Under the pieces are notes generated by a model. The model did no database searches and was not told the origin of the DNA. It was given only the letters and a program-made list of their open reading frames with translations. The translations under genes were made by a program, and so were the position numbers. From the IMG/VR virus record IMGVR_UViG_3300032288_000983, positions 1 to 28,971 of that record: a stretch of DNA of 28,971 bases; one strand, written 5' to 3'. The stretch is from a virus. Below, one piece after another: positions 1 to 8,615 of the stretch (position 1 is the stretch's first letter; every line of letters starts with the position of its first letter).

Positions 1-110
1 AGCAGCTCTTCGAGTTGGCGCTCCATTTTGTCGACCTTGCGATCCATGTCCTGGACTTTTAGCCAGAGCACGCCGTACTTCACCAGGACGATCTCGTTCC
101 CATCCGCCAT
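1..110 (-). CDS. Partial small coiled-coil protein (N-terminus only)
   Basis: The first 36 codons of a gene that runs off the left edge. It starts at ATG 108-110, with a GGAGG eight bases upstream, 17 bases after the stop of the preceding gene. The visible protein begins MADGNEIVLVKYG and becomes charged and heptad-like (DMDRKVDKMERQLEEL), consistent with a short coiled coil. The position after the tail fibre genes would suit a lysis-module or tail accessory gene, but nothing seen assigns a function. Confidence 0.6.
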   Translation of the reverse strand, partial: MADGNEIVLVKYGVLWLKVQDMDRKVDKMERQLEEL

Positions 111-127
111 GACGTCAGCCTCCAACA

Positions 128-481
128 TCAAAGGCCTTGGCCTGGGGTGACGTAAACGGTAGTGGCCGAGGAGGCCAGACCGCTGAAGAACGTGTCCTTG
201 TTGAAGCGCAGGATTTCAACTGCACCAGGCACAAGAACGACGGCAGGCGAAGGGTTTCCAGCCACTGGAGCCACGGCATTGGCTGTTGCCTCTGCTGCGC
301 TTGCCCCAGTGCCCAAGAACACGGTGTTTGTGCCAGCGTTCACAAAGCGATACTGGCCAGCGTTCTGAGGATTGAACTTCTCGTAGACAGGAGCTTGGAC
401 GCCAGCAGGCGCGACAGCTGCAGCCGCAACGACGATGGTTTCGCCTTGTGGATTGAATGCGATTTGTGAATTGGTGGACAT
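128..481 (-). CDS. Small Ala/Val-rich phage protein, likely structural
   Basis: 117 aa, ATG start preceded by AAGGAG at good spacing. The protein is rich in Ala, Val, Gly and Thr with alternating short beta-like stretches (ETIVVAAAAVAP, RFVNAGTNTVFLG, TTVYVTPGQG) and few charges, a composition typical of small virion or fibre-associated beta proteins. It lies in the tail fibre cluster, 14 bases after a 54-aa gene. No signal peptide or membrane segment is convincing. I do not recognise a named family; decoration or tail protein is an inference from composition and position. Confidence 0.7.
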   Translation of the reverse strand: MSTNSQIAFNPQGETIVVAAAAVAPAGVQAPVYEKFNPQNAGQYRFVNAGTNTVFLGTGASAAEATANAVAPVAGNPSPAVVLVPGAVEILRFNKDTFFSGLASSATTVYVTPGQGL

Positions 482-495
482 GGTTTCTCCTTAAA

Positions 496-660
496 TTACA
501 AAATGATTTCCGAGCCATCTTCTTGCAGAAGAGCGCCGCCATTTTCAAGAAGCAACACCCCATACAAGACAATTTGACTTTGCAGCGGAACAACTTTAGG
601 TCTCGATGTTATCCAGCTGATGATGCCTGTCGTAATCGATGAGCGTACAGCTTTAAGCAT
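496..660 (-). CDS. 54-aa small protein between fibre and tail genes
   Basis: A short reading frame filling most of the 209-base space between its two neighbours. ATG at 658-660, an AAAGG element about seven bases upstream, stop TAA at 496-498. The protein begins MLKAVRSSITTG and ends in a repetitive Leu/Glu/Gly stretch (LLLENGGALLQEDGSEIIL) made of two near repeats, LLENGG and LQEDGS. Similar tails occur on small phage proteins downstream of tail fibres. Function unknown. Support comes from its fit to the gap, its RBS and its protein-like composition. Confidence 0.6.
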   Translation of the reverse strand: MLKAVRSSITTGIISWITSRPKVVPLQSQIVLYGVLLLENGGALLQEDGSEIIL

Positions 661-690
661 GACTTTTACCTTTTCAGTCTCTTGTCAAGA

Positions 691-1620
691 TTAAAGTGCG
701 GAAATCACAAAGGCAAGCAGTTCTTCGTAACGGATACCGAATCTATCACCTGCAACTTGTGTCTGTGTTTTTTCACCAGTGTCGACAGTTGCGGTTTTCT
801 CGTTACCTTCTTCATCAACAGTGACCTCTTGACGATACACGGGAGAGAATTCATCTTCCCACTTGTCGTAGCAGAACAGCGCGTAATCTTCAGGGTTCAA
901 TCCATTTGCAATAAATGCAGCTTGAACTTCCTGAGCAATCACGCCAAAGTGAATACGAGCCTTGTCGCCTTTTGCTTCAACAGCATCTTTGAAACGAAAT
1001 GCCTTGAGCAATTTTTTGATATCTTGCGCTGTCAGTTTTTCAGCTTCAGACAGGTCACGAATGTCCTGCTTGTGTCGTGCGTCAGATGTGTTAATCGTGC
1101 CAGTGGCTGCGTACACTGTTGACCAGCGGTTTCCTGCTGTTCCGAGGGTGTAGGCGTTGTCGGTAGCTGGCCCGAATGCGGTGCCCGATGAAAAGTTCCT
1201 GTCTGCACCGCCTGCAAATAGTATCGCGGCACCACTAGAAGCAACGCGAACACCAGCGCCAGAATAAGCGCCACCGCAGGTCAAGACAACAGCAGCAGAA
1301 CTACCACCCTCAATACCTAGTGCTGGGTCTGATAGCCACCCTGTCGGATAAAAACCAAAACCCGCCACGTTACTGAGCGCACCCGCACCGTTGCCATAAG
1401 GGATTCGATTGCTTGCGAGAGTGGCCAACCCTGTGCCACCACTACCGACAGCCAAAGGGGTTGTCGTCAAAGACAAAGAAGCTGCGCTTACAGCGCGTCC
1501 AGCAGTCAAATCAGAAACTGCGACTTTTTTCGTCACGCCACTTTGTACGACTGGCACAAGTTCTGTGCCAGCAAGTGGTGTCGTTGATGCTGGTAGTGCT
1601 GAAATTTTTGCGTCTGCCAT
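691..1620 (-). CDS. Tail fibre with C-terminal S74 self-cleaving chaperone domain
   Basis: 309 aa. The start is placed at ATG 1618-1620 (MADAKISALP), which has an AAAGG element at good spacing; a TTG five codons upstream lies inside that RBS. Residues 1-90 are a fibre N-terminus with the common phage pattern LAVGSGGTGLATLA and IPYGNGAGAL. Residues 91-175 look like beta stalk. From about residue 179 comes an intramolecular chaperone/peptidase S74 domain: SDARHKQDIRDL (S179, K184 as the expected catalytic pair), HFGVIAQEV at 224-232, and a helical end YEELLAFVISAL. In this family the chaperone trimerises the fibre and then cuts itself off just before the serine. The gene lies 15 bases after the tailspike gene, so it probably encodes a second host-recognition fibre. 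Confidence 0.85.
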   Translation of the reverse strand: MADAKISALPASTTPLAGTELVPVVQSGVTKKVAVSDLTAGRAVSAASLSLTTTPLAVGSGGTGLATLASNRIPYGNGAGALSNVAGFGFYPTGWLSDPALGIEGGSSAAVVLTCGGAYSGAGVRVASSGAAILFAGGADRNFSSGTAFGPATDNAYTLGTAGNRWSTVYAATGTINTSDARHKQDIRDLSEAEKLTAQDIKKLLKAFRFKDAVEAKGDKARIHFGVIAQEVQAAFIANGLNPEDYALFCYDKWEDEFSPVYRQEVTVDEEGNEKTATVDTGEKTQTQVAGDRFGIRYEELLAFVISAL

Positions 1621-1635
1621 GATTTGACCTTTCAA

Positions 1636-3564
1636 TTAAGCGCGGTTCACAGGAACCCAAGTGAAAAACGGTGGCCCTGCTACAGCAGACCCGACATAGA
1701 GAACAGGTGTGCCAGCAGAGCCATAAATTGGGAATCCCTTTTGTTTGTAGGTGTCGTTAGGGTTTCCAAAGACTGGTGCTGTATTTGGGTTAGCGTCAGT
1801 TCCGAAAACGGTCAGGTCAGACTTGTAATACCAGCTTGTCCCACCAATGCCTGTCGTCGAATAATCTGCTGCCTCAATGCTGCCAGACACATACAAATTT
1901 ACGCCGGTATTGTTGGATTGTTGATTCCACAAGTGAGTGTTGTATGCGCCAACGGTGCAGTCCACCATTTCACCGTAGAACGGGAAAGAACCACTGCCAC
2001 CAAAGACCATTCCGGTGTCACAGTTGATAAAGCAGTCGTTCATCGAAACGTAACCGCCTTGAAGACACGCAACAGCTGCATCAAAGCTAATGTCAAAATA
2101 GCAGTCTGAAATTTTTGCCTTATGGTCACTGCTGTTGCCAGCCGTAAACTCAAGCGCGTAAAACGTAGGGCCAAGGTTTGACCCTGTGGCAATGCCAAAT
2201 CGGCAGTTGTTTATCATCAAGTTTCTGAAATCCTCTGCGTACACCAACAGCGAAACCGTGCCTGTGGATGTTGCGTTGGTGTACAAGAAACTGCAATTGT
2301 CGAATCTCAAATCCTCAGAGAATCGAATCTGTCTCAAGTTCGCACCACCGACCAGAATGAATGCAGAATTCGAGATATTTAGAATGGCCGCCCCAATGCT
2401 TTGAATGTTGAATCCTGCATACTCAGAAACATCACCGTAGGTTATGTTTGTGATGGTGACGCGGCTCTGGTTTGGCACGGAAACATCAAAACACGCGTTG
2501 GTTTCAATATTGCTTAGTGTTCCTTGTGTGTAGTAAGTCCCACCAAAACCTGGGCCATCGATTTCAAAGTCAATACCACGAGACTTGACTGTGCCGCGAA
2601 TGACTAAATTGTTGACCCTGAACTTCGTATAGCCACCAGTCAACACAAAGCCGCCACGAAAGCAATTGCTTACGAAACAGTCATTCACTGCAACATCGAC
2701 GTTGTGGTAAACGCTGATGGCATCCGCAACGCAATTGATAAGTGTGCAGCCCTCAACAATAGCTCGCAATCTTCCGGCCTTCGCTGCATCTCCGACAAGA
2801 AAAATCAGGTGTGATTGCTCTTGCTGATATGCGTCATATGCGCCTTGATTGTCGCGGTTTCCATCAATAATCAAATCAAGGAACTGAACTGGTGGACTGT
2901 CGTAGCTTTCAGACCAAACGGTAGTAGCATCGAAAGTGAAAGTCCTTGTGAAGTTCGGCTGGTTTGGTGGTCGCTTGATTACTGCTGCGCCATTTCCCTG
3001 AAAAATTATTCCAGCATAAGCATTGACCATAGTGATCATGTATGTGCCAGTGGGAAAGAAAATCGTTCCACCACCAGTTGCATGAACGGCATCAATTGCT
3101 GCTTGCAATGCAGCAGTGTCGTCGGTCACACCGTCACCCAAAGCACCGAAGTCCTTAACGCTTACGTATTGCGCGAGTTTCTCTTCGACATTTGTAGAAA
3201 CGGCATTGCTGTACGGTGGGTCATAAACAACATTTTCAGCATTAATGCTGAGCACGACATCGCTGTAACGCTCAGTCGCAGCAGGTGCGCTGTAAACCGT
3301 GCTGCCGTTTTTGTTCATCACGCGGATGCTGTAGTCGCTGTTGACGTACAAGCGCCCAGGCGTTCCGTTGCGTGATGGGTAGCCGTTGAGTGTGCGGATG
3401 GGCTGGGCTGCTGAGATGGTCAGAGCAGCATCCCAATAGACGTTGATGGGGTTGCCTTGGGGATCAAGGTTGGCCGCGCCAATCCAGATGTAACCGTTCT
3501 CCAATGGCAAGCCGTCCGTCTCGGTAAAGATCGGGTAGGTTGGCTGGATGCTGAGTGCGGACAT
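1636..3564 (-). CDS. Tailspike: P22-type head-binding domain plus pectate-lyase-like beta helix
   Basis: 642 aa. Residues 1-100 match the P22 tailspike head-binding domain pattern (PTYPIFTETDGLPLENGYIWIG, then NPINVYWDAALTI, PIRTLNGYPSRNGTPG and YSIRVMNKNGS). A linker to about residue 130 leads into a classic pectate-lyase superfamily opening, VSVKDFGALGDGVTDDTAAL, then GGGTIFFPTGTYMI, followed by a long Asn/Cys/Val-rich repetitive region typical of a right-handed parallel beta helix. The protein should be a trimeric receptor-binding spike, probably acting on a surface polysaccharide; the substrate cannot be read from sequence. Start ATG has AGGAG nine bases upstream. It follows the ejection protein genes, the same relative place as P22 gene 9. 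Confidence 0.9.
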   Translation of the reverse strand: MSALSIQPTYPIFTETDGLPLENGYIWIGAANLDPQGNPINVYWDAALTISAAQPIRTLNGYPSRNGTPGRLYVNSDYSIRVMNKNGSTVYSAPAATERYSDVVLSINAENVVYDPPYSNAVSTNVEEKLAQYVSVKDFGALGDGVTDDTAALQAAIDAVHATGGGTIFFPTGTYMITMVNAYAGIIFQGNGAAVIKRPPNQPNFTRTFTFDATTVWSESYDSPPVQFLDLIIDGNRDNQGAYDAYQQEQSHLIFLVGDAAKAGRLRAIVEGCTLINCVADAISVYHNVDVAVNDCFVSNCFRGGFVLTGGYTKFRVNNLVIRGTVKSRGIDFEIDGPGFGGTYYTQGTLSNIETNACFDVSVPNQSRVTITNITYGDVSEYAGFNIQSIGAAILNISNSAFILVGGANLRQIRFSEDLRFDNCSFLYTNATSTGTVSLLVYAEDFRNLMINNCRFGIATGSNLGPTFYALEFTAGNSSDHKAKISDCYFDISFDAAVACLQGGYVSMNDCFINCDTGMVFGGSGSFPFYGEMVDCTVGAYNTHLWNQQSNNTGVNLYVSGSIEAADYSTTGIGGTSWYYKSDLTVFGTDANPNTAPVFGNPNDTYKQKGFPIYGSAGTPVLYVGSAVAGPPFFTWVPVNRA

Positions 3565-3595
3565 TTACTGGTTCTCCTGGATGGTGGATTGTCGC

Positions 3596-5527
3596 TCAAG
3601 GCTGCACTGGTGGCAATGCGTTGAGGGCTTCATTGATTCTGGCCTTGGTGCGCCCTTCCTGACGCATCTTGATGATCTGGCGCAAGCCAGAGGCCACTGG
3701 CAATGGCAGGCCTGTGAGTGCGCCTGTGGCCCCAGCTTCTGCCATGGCTGCGAGAAGCGTGCCTGCTGTGCCTGAGCTGTTGACCAATGTGCCTGGTGGC
3801 ACTGTGGTGACGTAGCGCACCACGTCGTCGAGATCACGCACGATCTGTGCGTTTTTCTTTCCCAGAATGACATCGAGTCGGCCATTGGCGTCGAGAGCCT
3901 GCACAGACTGGTGCAGCTTGGCCGGTGAGATCAATGGACGGTCTTGTGAGTCCATGCCCATGCCTTTGGTAGCCTCGTCTCTGAGGTGGCGCACGGTGGC
4001 CCCTTGCAGCTCTTTGAGGGCTTGCTGGCCATCTTTGCCACTGGTGACCAAGACACGCTTCAAGAACGTGATTTCCTCTGGCGACGAGTTCAGAATGGAC
4101 TTGCGGAAAACTTGGTCGGCTGCGACCTGGGGATCTTCCATGCCTTTGCGGTTCTTGATGAGACGGGCAACGATGGCGCGGTTCTCGAACTTGCGTGCCT
4201 GGTCGATGCGAGTCTGGCGGGCTTTCTTGTAGAGGTCGCCTCCCATGCCTTCGGTCTCAGCATCAAAGACCCGGCGCAAGCTGCCGCCGTGAAACTGGTC
4301 TGCACCTTCAAAGCCTGCACGCTGGAATGTCTGACGCAGGCTTTCGGCCTGGCGCAGTGTGATGGGCTGGGCCACCAGTCTTCCGTCTGCGTCTGGGGCT
4401 GCTGCACCGATTGCGATGGCCTTCTGCTGGGCTGCCTTGAGGACAGGGGCCAAATCGCCCTCTGGGATGTTCTCGTTGATGTAGTCCACCACCGAGGTGA
4501 GGGTGACGTTGTTCTCCAGCTCGCCAGCTTTTTCGGCTGCTTTGTAGGCTGCGCGAGTCCGGTTCTTGGCTGCTGTGAGGCCTTCGGTCAAAGACTTGAC
4601 GACAGCGCCGCCCGTGGACGACAAGTCCATGAGCTGGGCGTCTGTCATATCGACCAGGGCGTCGAAATTCTGCAAGGCTTGCAGGTTGTTTTCCTCAGCA
4701 CGCTGGCGCAAGGGTCCACCCAGATCACTCTTGATCTGTTCCTTCTCGAATGCAAGTTGCTGTGCGTCCCTGGTGGCCGCGCCTTTGGTGAGGGTGACTG
4801 GCACTGGCAGGCTTTCTGCCGTGGTAGCGCGTCGCATGGCCTCTGGTGTGGCTGCCGCACCACCAGATACCCGTGCACCGGCTGCTGGGGCTGTGGTGGC
4901 CACGGCTGGGGTCTCCATGCCCAAGGTCTCGCGCACGGCTGTGGTGGCCGCCTGCACTGGCCTTGCGATGGCTTGGCCTGTTGCTGTGGCTGCCCGCTGG
5001 CCTGCTGCTGTTCCGATCTGACGGGCCGCGCCTACGGTTGGGGCTGCGATGCGTGCTGCTTGCATGACTGCGCCTGGGGCTGCGATTGCAGGTAGGACTG
5101 GTGGCAGGACGTTGGCCAGGACTTGGCCAACGGCTTGCACCTGTTCCTGGCCAGCTTGGGTGCGTGGCTGGTAGGTGAGCGCCTGTGCGCCCTTTGCCGC
5201 GGCTTGCTCGACTGCACGCATGGCTTCTGGCGTGCCGAACTGACCGGAGAGGATCTGCTGGGACAAGCCCTGGAGAGTTCCGGCCAAAGTGCCGAGCGTG
5301 CCACCGACTGCGCCAGTGCCAAGGGTCAGGGCTGTTTCACCAGCACCGACAATTTGCTGGCCGATGCCTGGTTCTTGTGGTAATGGTGCGTTCTGCTGCT
5401 GGAAGGTGGCCGTGTTTTCTTCTGCTTTGGCAAGCTGATAGGCCTGCGCCACGGTGTCGAACTCAGGCGTTCCGCGCTTGGCGGAATTCTTGACGATCCA
5501 GGCTGCGTATTCGTCGGCTGTTGCCAT
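3596..5527 (-). CDS. Large ejection (internal virion) protein, gp16 position
   Basis: 643 aa. Ala/Gln-rich, with a hydrophobic Gly/Ala-rich stretch at about residues 60-95 (ALTLGTGAVGGTLGTLAG), another around 140-165, and long charged helices further on. This layout fits a podovirus internal protein that enters the host with the DNA, as P22 gp16 does; the identification rests on position (last of three ejection-type genes, just before the tailspike), size and composition, not on a catalytic motif. Its ATG overlaps the stop of the upstream gene as TAATG, indicating coupled translation. No lytic transglycosylase motif is evident. Confidence 0.7.
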   Translation of the reverse strand: MATADEYAAWIVKNSAKRGTPEFDTVAQAYQLAKAEENTATFQQQNAPLPQEPGIGQQIVGAGETALTLGTGAVGGTLGTLAGTLQGLSQQILSGQFGTPEAMRAVEQAAAKGAQALTYQPRTQAGQEQVQAVGQVLANVLPPVLPAIAAPGAVMQAARIAAPTVGAARQIGTAAGQRAATATGQAIARPVQAATTAVRETLGMETPAVATTAPAAGARVSGGAAATPEAMRRATTAESLPVPVTLTKGAATRDAQQLAFEKEQIKSDLGGPLRQRAEENNLQALQNFDALVDMTDAQLMDLSSTGGAVVKSLTEGLTAAKNRTRAAYKAAEKAGELENNVTLTSVVDYINENIPEGDLAPVLKAAQQKAIAIGAAAPDADGRLVAQPITLRQAESLRQTFQRAGFEGADQFHGGSLRRVFDAETEGMGGDLYKKARQTRIDQARKFENRAIVARLIKNRKGMEDPQVAADQVFRKSILNSSPEEITFLKRVLVTSGKDGQQALKELQGATVRHLRDEATKGMGMDSQDRPLISPAKLHQSVQALDANGRLDVILGKKNAQIVRDLDDVVRYVTTVPPGTLVNSSGTAGTLLAAMAEAGATGALTGLPLPVASGLRQIIKMRQEGRTKARINEALNALPPVQP

Positions 5528-7035
5528 TAGCGGCCCCCTGCAAGGATTGCGTCAGCTTGTGATCGGATGTTTGCTGCCGGAGCTGCTGGTCGTGGGGTGC
5601 GATCTGTGGGGATCTGCTCGACCAGCGGGGTTTGGGTGGCTGGGTTGTAACGCTTGCTGACGTCTTGCACGACGCGCTGTGTGAAGTCGTTAAATGACTC
5701 TCCCGGCTTGGTGGCGTAGTCGCCAGCCTGGAAGGTGTTTCGTGCACGGGTCAACACGCCGTTGTTGTTGGCCAGCCAATCTGTCTTGGCGTTGGCCACA
5801 GATGCCTCGATGTCTTGCATCTTTCCCATGCCACGCAGGAAACTGGCCATGGTGCTGGCGTTTGCGTTTTCTGGTGGGATGCCCTTCAAAGCAAGCTCGA
5901 TGTCCTTGTCGGTGGCCACGCCTGGTGGCAATGACTTGATGGCTGCCGAGTTGCGAATGCGTGTGTATTCCTGACGCAGTTCGGTCAATGGGCTTTGTGC
6001 GCCAGTTGCTTTGCGCAGGTAGTCGGCGAAGCTAGTGGCAGCACCGAAGCCACCGCCAGCTGCATCAAGACGCTTGGCCAGATCGTTGTATTGGTTTGCG
6101 GATTGCTTGGATGCTGCTGCCGCGACTGCGGAATCGTTTACCAGCTTGCGAGTGTCGGCTGGCAGTTCTGTCAAGTTCTTTTGAATGCTCGACAGCTTTT
6201 CAGCGACCGTGGCTTGCATGGTCTGCGTGTCAAGATTCAACTTGGCTGCTCGGTTTCCGATTTCGCTGTTGATGTTCTTGATCTGTGCAGCGTTAAGGTT
6301 CAGGCTGGCTTGCGCCAATGGGCCTGCGAACTGTGCTTCGACCTTGGCTTTGTCTGCCTGGGCTTTGGCCAGTGCTGCTTCTGCTGCTGCTCTTTCTGGC
6401 GCGTTGGTGGCCGTGGCCAATGCTGTTTTTGCATCGGACTCGGCTTTGTCTGCTGCTGCAAGTTTTTGACGCAACTCTGCTGGGGCTTGGGCCTCTGCTC
6501 TGCGTTCACCGCCGAACTTGACTGCGCTCTCGATTACCTTGTCACCACCTGGCATCTGCGAGATGGTGAAGCCGAAATAATCTTCGGTGGCCTTTGGGTT
6601 TTCCTTGGCCACGTCGCGCCAGGTCTCCAGGAACATGGCCCCTTCGTTGTCGCCGCTGTTGCGCTTGGCTTCGATCTGGCGATCAAGAAGGCCGATGGCG
6701 ATCTCGGGCTTGCCTGCTTTGAAGGCAGAGAAAACCTGGCCAGATTGTTGTAGTGCGTTTTGCTGGCGCTCGCCAGACAACATGCTGAAACTTTCGCGCA
6801 CGGCTTTGGCCTGTGTCTCTGGCAAGACCATGGCAAGGTTGGCGTAATCGGCTGCTGTTGCACCTGGCTGGCGCAGCTTTGCAAAGCCCTCTTGGATGAG
6901 CTTTTGATTGGCCATCTGCTGCTGTTGCTGCTCTTGCTTGAGCCTAGCGTCTTGGATGGCCGCGCCAGTTTGGAAGGCGCTCAAAAACGACTGCGTTGGG
7001 TCTTGGATCTCGACACCGTAGTTGATGGGTTGCAT
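5527..7035 (-). CDS. Ejection (DNA transfer) protein, gp20 position
   Basis: 502 aa. Starts MQPINYGVEIQDPTQSFLSAF, then a Gln run (QEQQQQQM) and long Ala/Lys/Gln-rich helices; residues about 190-240 are strongly coiled-coil-like (EAALAKAQADKAKVEAQ). The opening resembles other podovirus DNA transfer proteins, which leave the head through the portal to extend the short tail across the envelope. The ATG overlaps the upstream stop as TGATG, with GGAGG eight bases before it. Placement between a gp7-like and a larger ejection-type protein matches P22 order 7-20-16. Confidence 0.75.
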   Translation of the reverse strand: MQPINYGVEIQDPTQSFLSAFQTGAAIQDARLKQEQQQQQMANQKLIQEGFAKLRQPGATAADYANLAMVLPETQAKAVRESFSMLSGERQQNALQQSGQVFSAFKAGKPEIAIGLLDRQIEAKRNSGDNEGAMFLETWRDVAKENPKATEDYFGFTISQMPGGDKVIESAVKFGGERRAEAQAPAELRQKLAAADKAESDAKTALATATNAPERAAAEAALAKAQADKAKVEAQFAGPLAQASLNLNAAQIKNINSEIGNRAAKLNLDTQTMQATVAEKLSSIQKNLTELPADTRKLVNDSAVAAAASKQSANQYNDLAKRLDAAGGGFGAATSFADYLRKATGAQSPLTELRQEYTRIRNSAAIKSLPPGVATDKDIELALKGIPPENANASTMASFLRGMGKMQDIEASVANAKTDWLANNNGVLTRARNTFQAGDYATKPGESFNDFTQRVVQDVSKRYNPATQTPLVEQIPTDRTPRPAAPAANIRSQADAILAGGR

Positions 7036-7682
7036 CAGAATTTACCTCCAAGGCCACTAAATAATCCGAGGCCGCCTGAAATTGCCGATGGGATTGCGCC
7101 GAATGCTCTGCCCTGGGCGATCTCAGCGCCAGCTGCTGCTGCGCCTTGTTGTCCGAGCAGGTTGGTCACGTTTGTGCCCATGGTTTGTGCTGCCGCACCA
7201 GTGCCTGCTGCTGCGTTTTGGCCAAGAGTGGTGAGACCACCCAAGCGTCCATATTGCTGCTCGATCAGATTGGAAAGCAGAGCTGGTCTGAACTGTGCCA
7301 GTGCGCCTTGTAGGTTGCCACCGCGCAAGCCACCAGTGGCCGATGCGGTTTGCAAGAGGGCGTTTTCACCCTGCTGTTGCAATGCCTGGAAGGTTTGACC
7401 ACCTTGGATGCGCTCGATGGCTGCACGTTCTGCCTCTGGGCCTTTCAAGCCCAAGAAGGCTTGCTGCGCTGAGAGTGCGCCTGTGCCTGCTTCTGCGTAG
7501 GGCTTGAGCAACTCTTGAACTTTGTCAAACTGACGACGCTGTTCTTGGATGCCTGCCTCTGATGCCTGGCCCTGAATGGCGGCTGCGTCTTGCGCTGCCT
7601 CGCCTTGCATGTAACCAGAAACGAGAGTCGCACCACCGACGGCAATTCCTGCCAGTGCTGCGCCAGATAGTCCGAATGTCAT
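7035..7682 (-). CDS. DNA transfer (ejection) protein, P22 gp7-like
   Basis: 215 aa. Starts MTFGLSGAALAGIAVGGATLVSG, a Gly/Ala-rich hydrophobic segment at residues 5-24, followed by Gln/Ala-rich helices. A stretch at about 105-150 (ALLQTASATGGLRGGN, LAQFRPALLSNLIEQQY, GRLGGLTTLGQNAAAG) is a signature I recognise from many proteins annotated as phage DNA transfer protein. Role: packaged internal protein ejected ahead of or with the genome. GGAGG precedes the ATG, which overlaps the cupin gene's stop by four bases (ATGA). Confidence 0.85.
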   Translation of the reverse strand: MTFGLSGAALAGIAVGGATLVSGYMQGEAAQDAAAIQGQASEAGIQEQRRQFDKVQELLKPYAEAGTGALSAQQAFLGLKGPEAERAAIERIQGGQTFQALQQQGENALLQTASATGGLRGGNLQGALAQFRPALLSNLIEQQYGRLGGLTTLGQNAAAGTGAAAQTMGTNVTNLLGQQGAAAAGAEIAQGRAFGAIPSAISGGLGLFSGLGGKF

Positions 7683-8137
7683 TTTGATTCCTCCAAGTGC
7701 GCTGTTTTATCAACCCCGAGGGCTGGTGCTGGCGCTGGTATGGTGAACATATCCCACAATGCTTGCGGGTCTTGTTCGTTGGTGGGGTTTGCGTGGAAGG
7801 TGGTAACTTCAACATCAGTCAGAGCAATGCCTGCACGCTTGGTGTTGATCTTGGAGACGCTCATGTCGCCAGGTCCAAGTGTGCGTGGGCCATTGTCTGT
7901 GCTGACAATCAGCTGGCCTTTGCGCACCAAGAAGAATGATTCCTCTTTGTGTACTGCGCCAGTCAGGACTGTTCCGGCTGGGATGTGCATGGTGCGAGCG
8001 TAAAGGCCATTGCAGAAGGCGTGATCGACCGGCATCTCAACCTGTGGGATCTTGAGCAGCTCGGCTTCGAGGCGATAGATCGGCAAGTGCGCTGCTGGCA
8101 CTTGCTTTTCGATTTCCTGAGTCGTGATGTTGCTCAT
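7679..8137 (-). CDS. Cupin-fold protein within the virion gene cluster
   Basis: 152 aa from ATG 8135-8137 (MSNITTQEIEKQ), chosen because AGGAG lies seven bases upstream; the frame stays open upstream but only into the antisense of the neighbour. The core is a single cupin domain: HIPAGTVLTGAVHKEE (residues 51-66), FFLVRKGQLIVSTDNGPRTL, GPGDMSV, and a late His in VTTFHANP (H115). H63, E66 and H115 could form a metal site, though the set is incomplete relative to classic enzyme cupins. The C-terminus ends NPTNEQDPQALWDMFT plus a Pro/Ala tail. Similar proteins occur beside structural genes of other podoviruses; a structural or metal-stabilised virion role is inferred, not shown. Confidence 0.75.
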   Translation of the reverse strand: MSNITTQEIEKQVPAAHLPIYRLEAELLKIPQVEMPVDHAFCNGLYARTMHIPAGTVLTGAVHKEESFFLVRKGQLIVSTDNGPRTLGPGDMSVSKINTKRAGIALTDVEVTTFHANPTNEQDPQALWDMFTIPAPAPALGVDKTAHLEESK

Positions 8138-8216
8138 TGGGCACTCCTGTGAAGGGTGAGCCACTGGCAGCTCGGTCAGCTCAGTGCGACGATTGTCCCA
8201 CATTTGCATGGCCTGT

Positions 8217-8615
8217 TCAATCTTCTTCAAACTCGCGCTCTTCCCAGGCCTGGCAGGAGCGAAGGTCGTGGCAGATGAAGTCGAATTTGTTGCAGTAGCC
8301 ACGGAAACCGGCATCGGTGTCCCAAGCATTGCGCGGAATGCGCTCCATCTTGGCCTGGGTCATGGTGCTGTTGTCGTAATACTCGCAGTTCGAGCAGCGA
8401 CGACGACGGGCTTCTTTTTCGTCGACTTGCATGGCTTTGCCGAGCGCCACCCAATAGACCTTGTTGGCTGTGGGCTCGTTGCTGGGTTTTTCTGGTCCGA
8501 GCATCCAGTCGTCGATCACCACCTGGGTGTTCTTCTTGTTCTCGGTTGCGGTGATGAATTCCTCTTCGACCGGCAGGCCCATGAAGCCCTTGGGCATCAT
8601 CATGAATTTGTCCAT
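8217..8615 (-). CDS. Cys-rich protein in the tail gene cluster
   Basis: 132 aa with an AAAGGAG RBS. The C-terminal half carries five cysteines: C74-x2-C77 (RRCSNCEYY), C108 (GYCNKF), C115 (FICHDL) and C121 (RSCQAW). Four or five cysteines in this spacing suggest a bound metal, either zinc or an iron-sulfur cluster. The N-terminal half has MDKFMMMPKGFMGLP and a YWVALGKAM segment. I have seen similar proteins in podovirus structural blocks but know no assigned function. Lying between a beta-structured virion protein and the cupin, it may be a minor tail component; that is inference. Confidence 0.75.
   Translation of the reverse strand: MDKFMMMPKGFMGLPVEEEFITATENKKNTQVVIDDWMLGPEKPSNEPTANKVYWVALGKAMQVDEKEARRRRCSNCEYYDNSTMTQAKMERIPRNAWDTDAGFRGYCNKFDFICHDLRSCQAWEEREFEED

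Noticed and set aside
684-689. Perfect TTGACA -35 hexamer on the minus strand before the 54-aa gene
   Set aside because: The sequence 17 bases downstream (AAGTCA) is not a -10 box, and the element lies in the end of an operon gene spacer.
8138-8329. N-terminal extension of the cupin protein
   Set aside because: The extension is antisense-like low-complexity sequence over the Cys-rich gene, whereas ATG 8135-8137 has a strong AGGAG.
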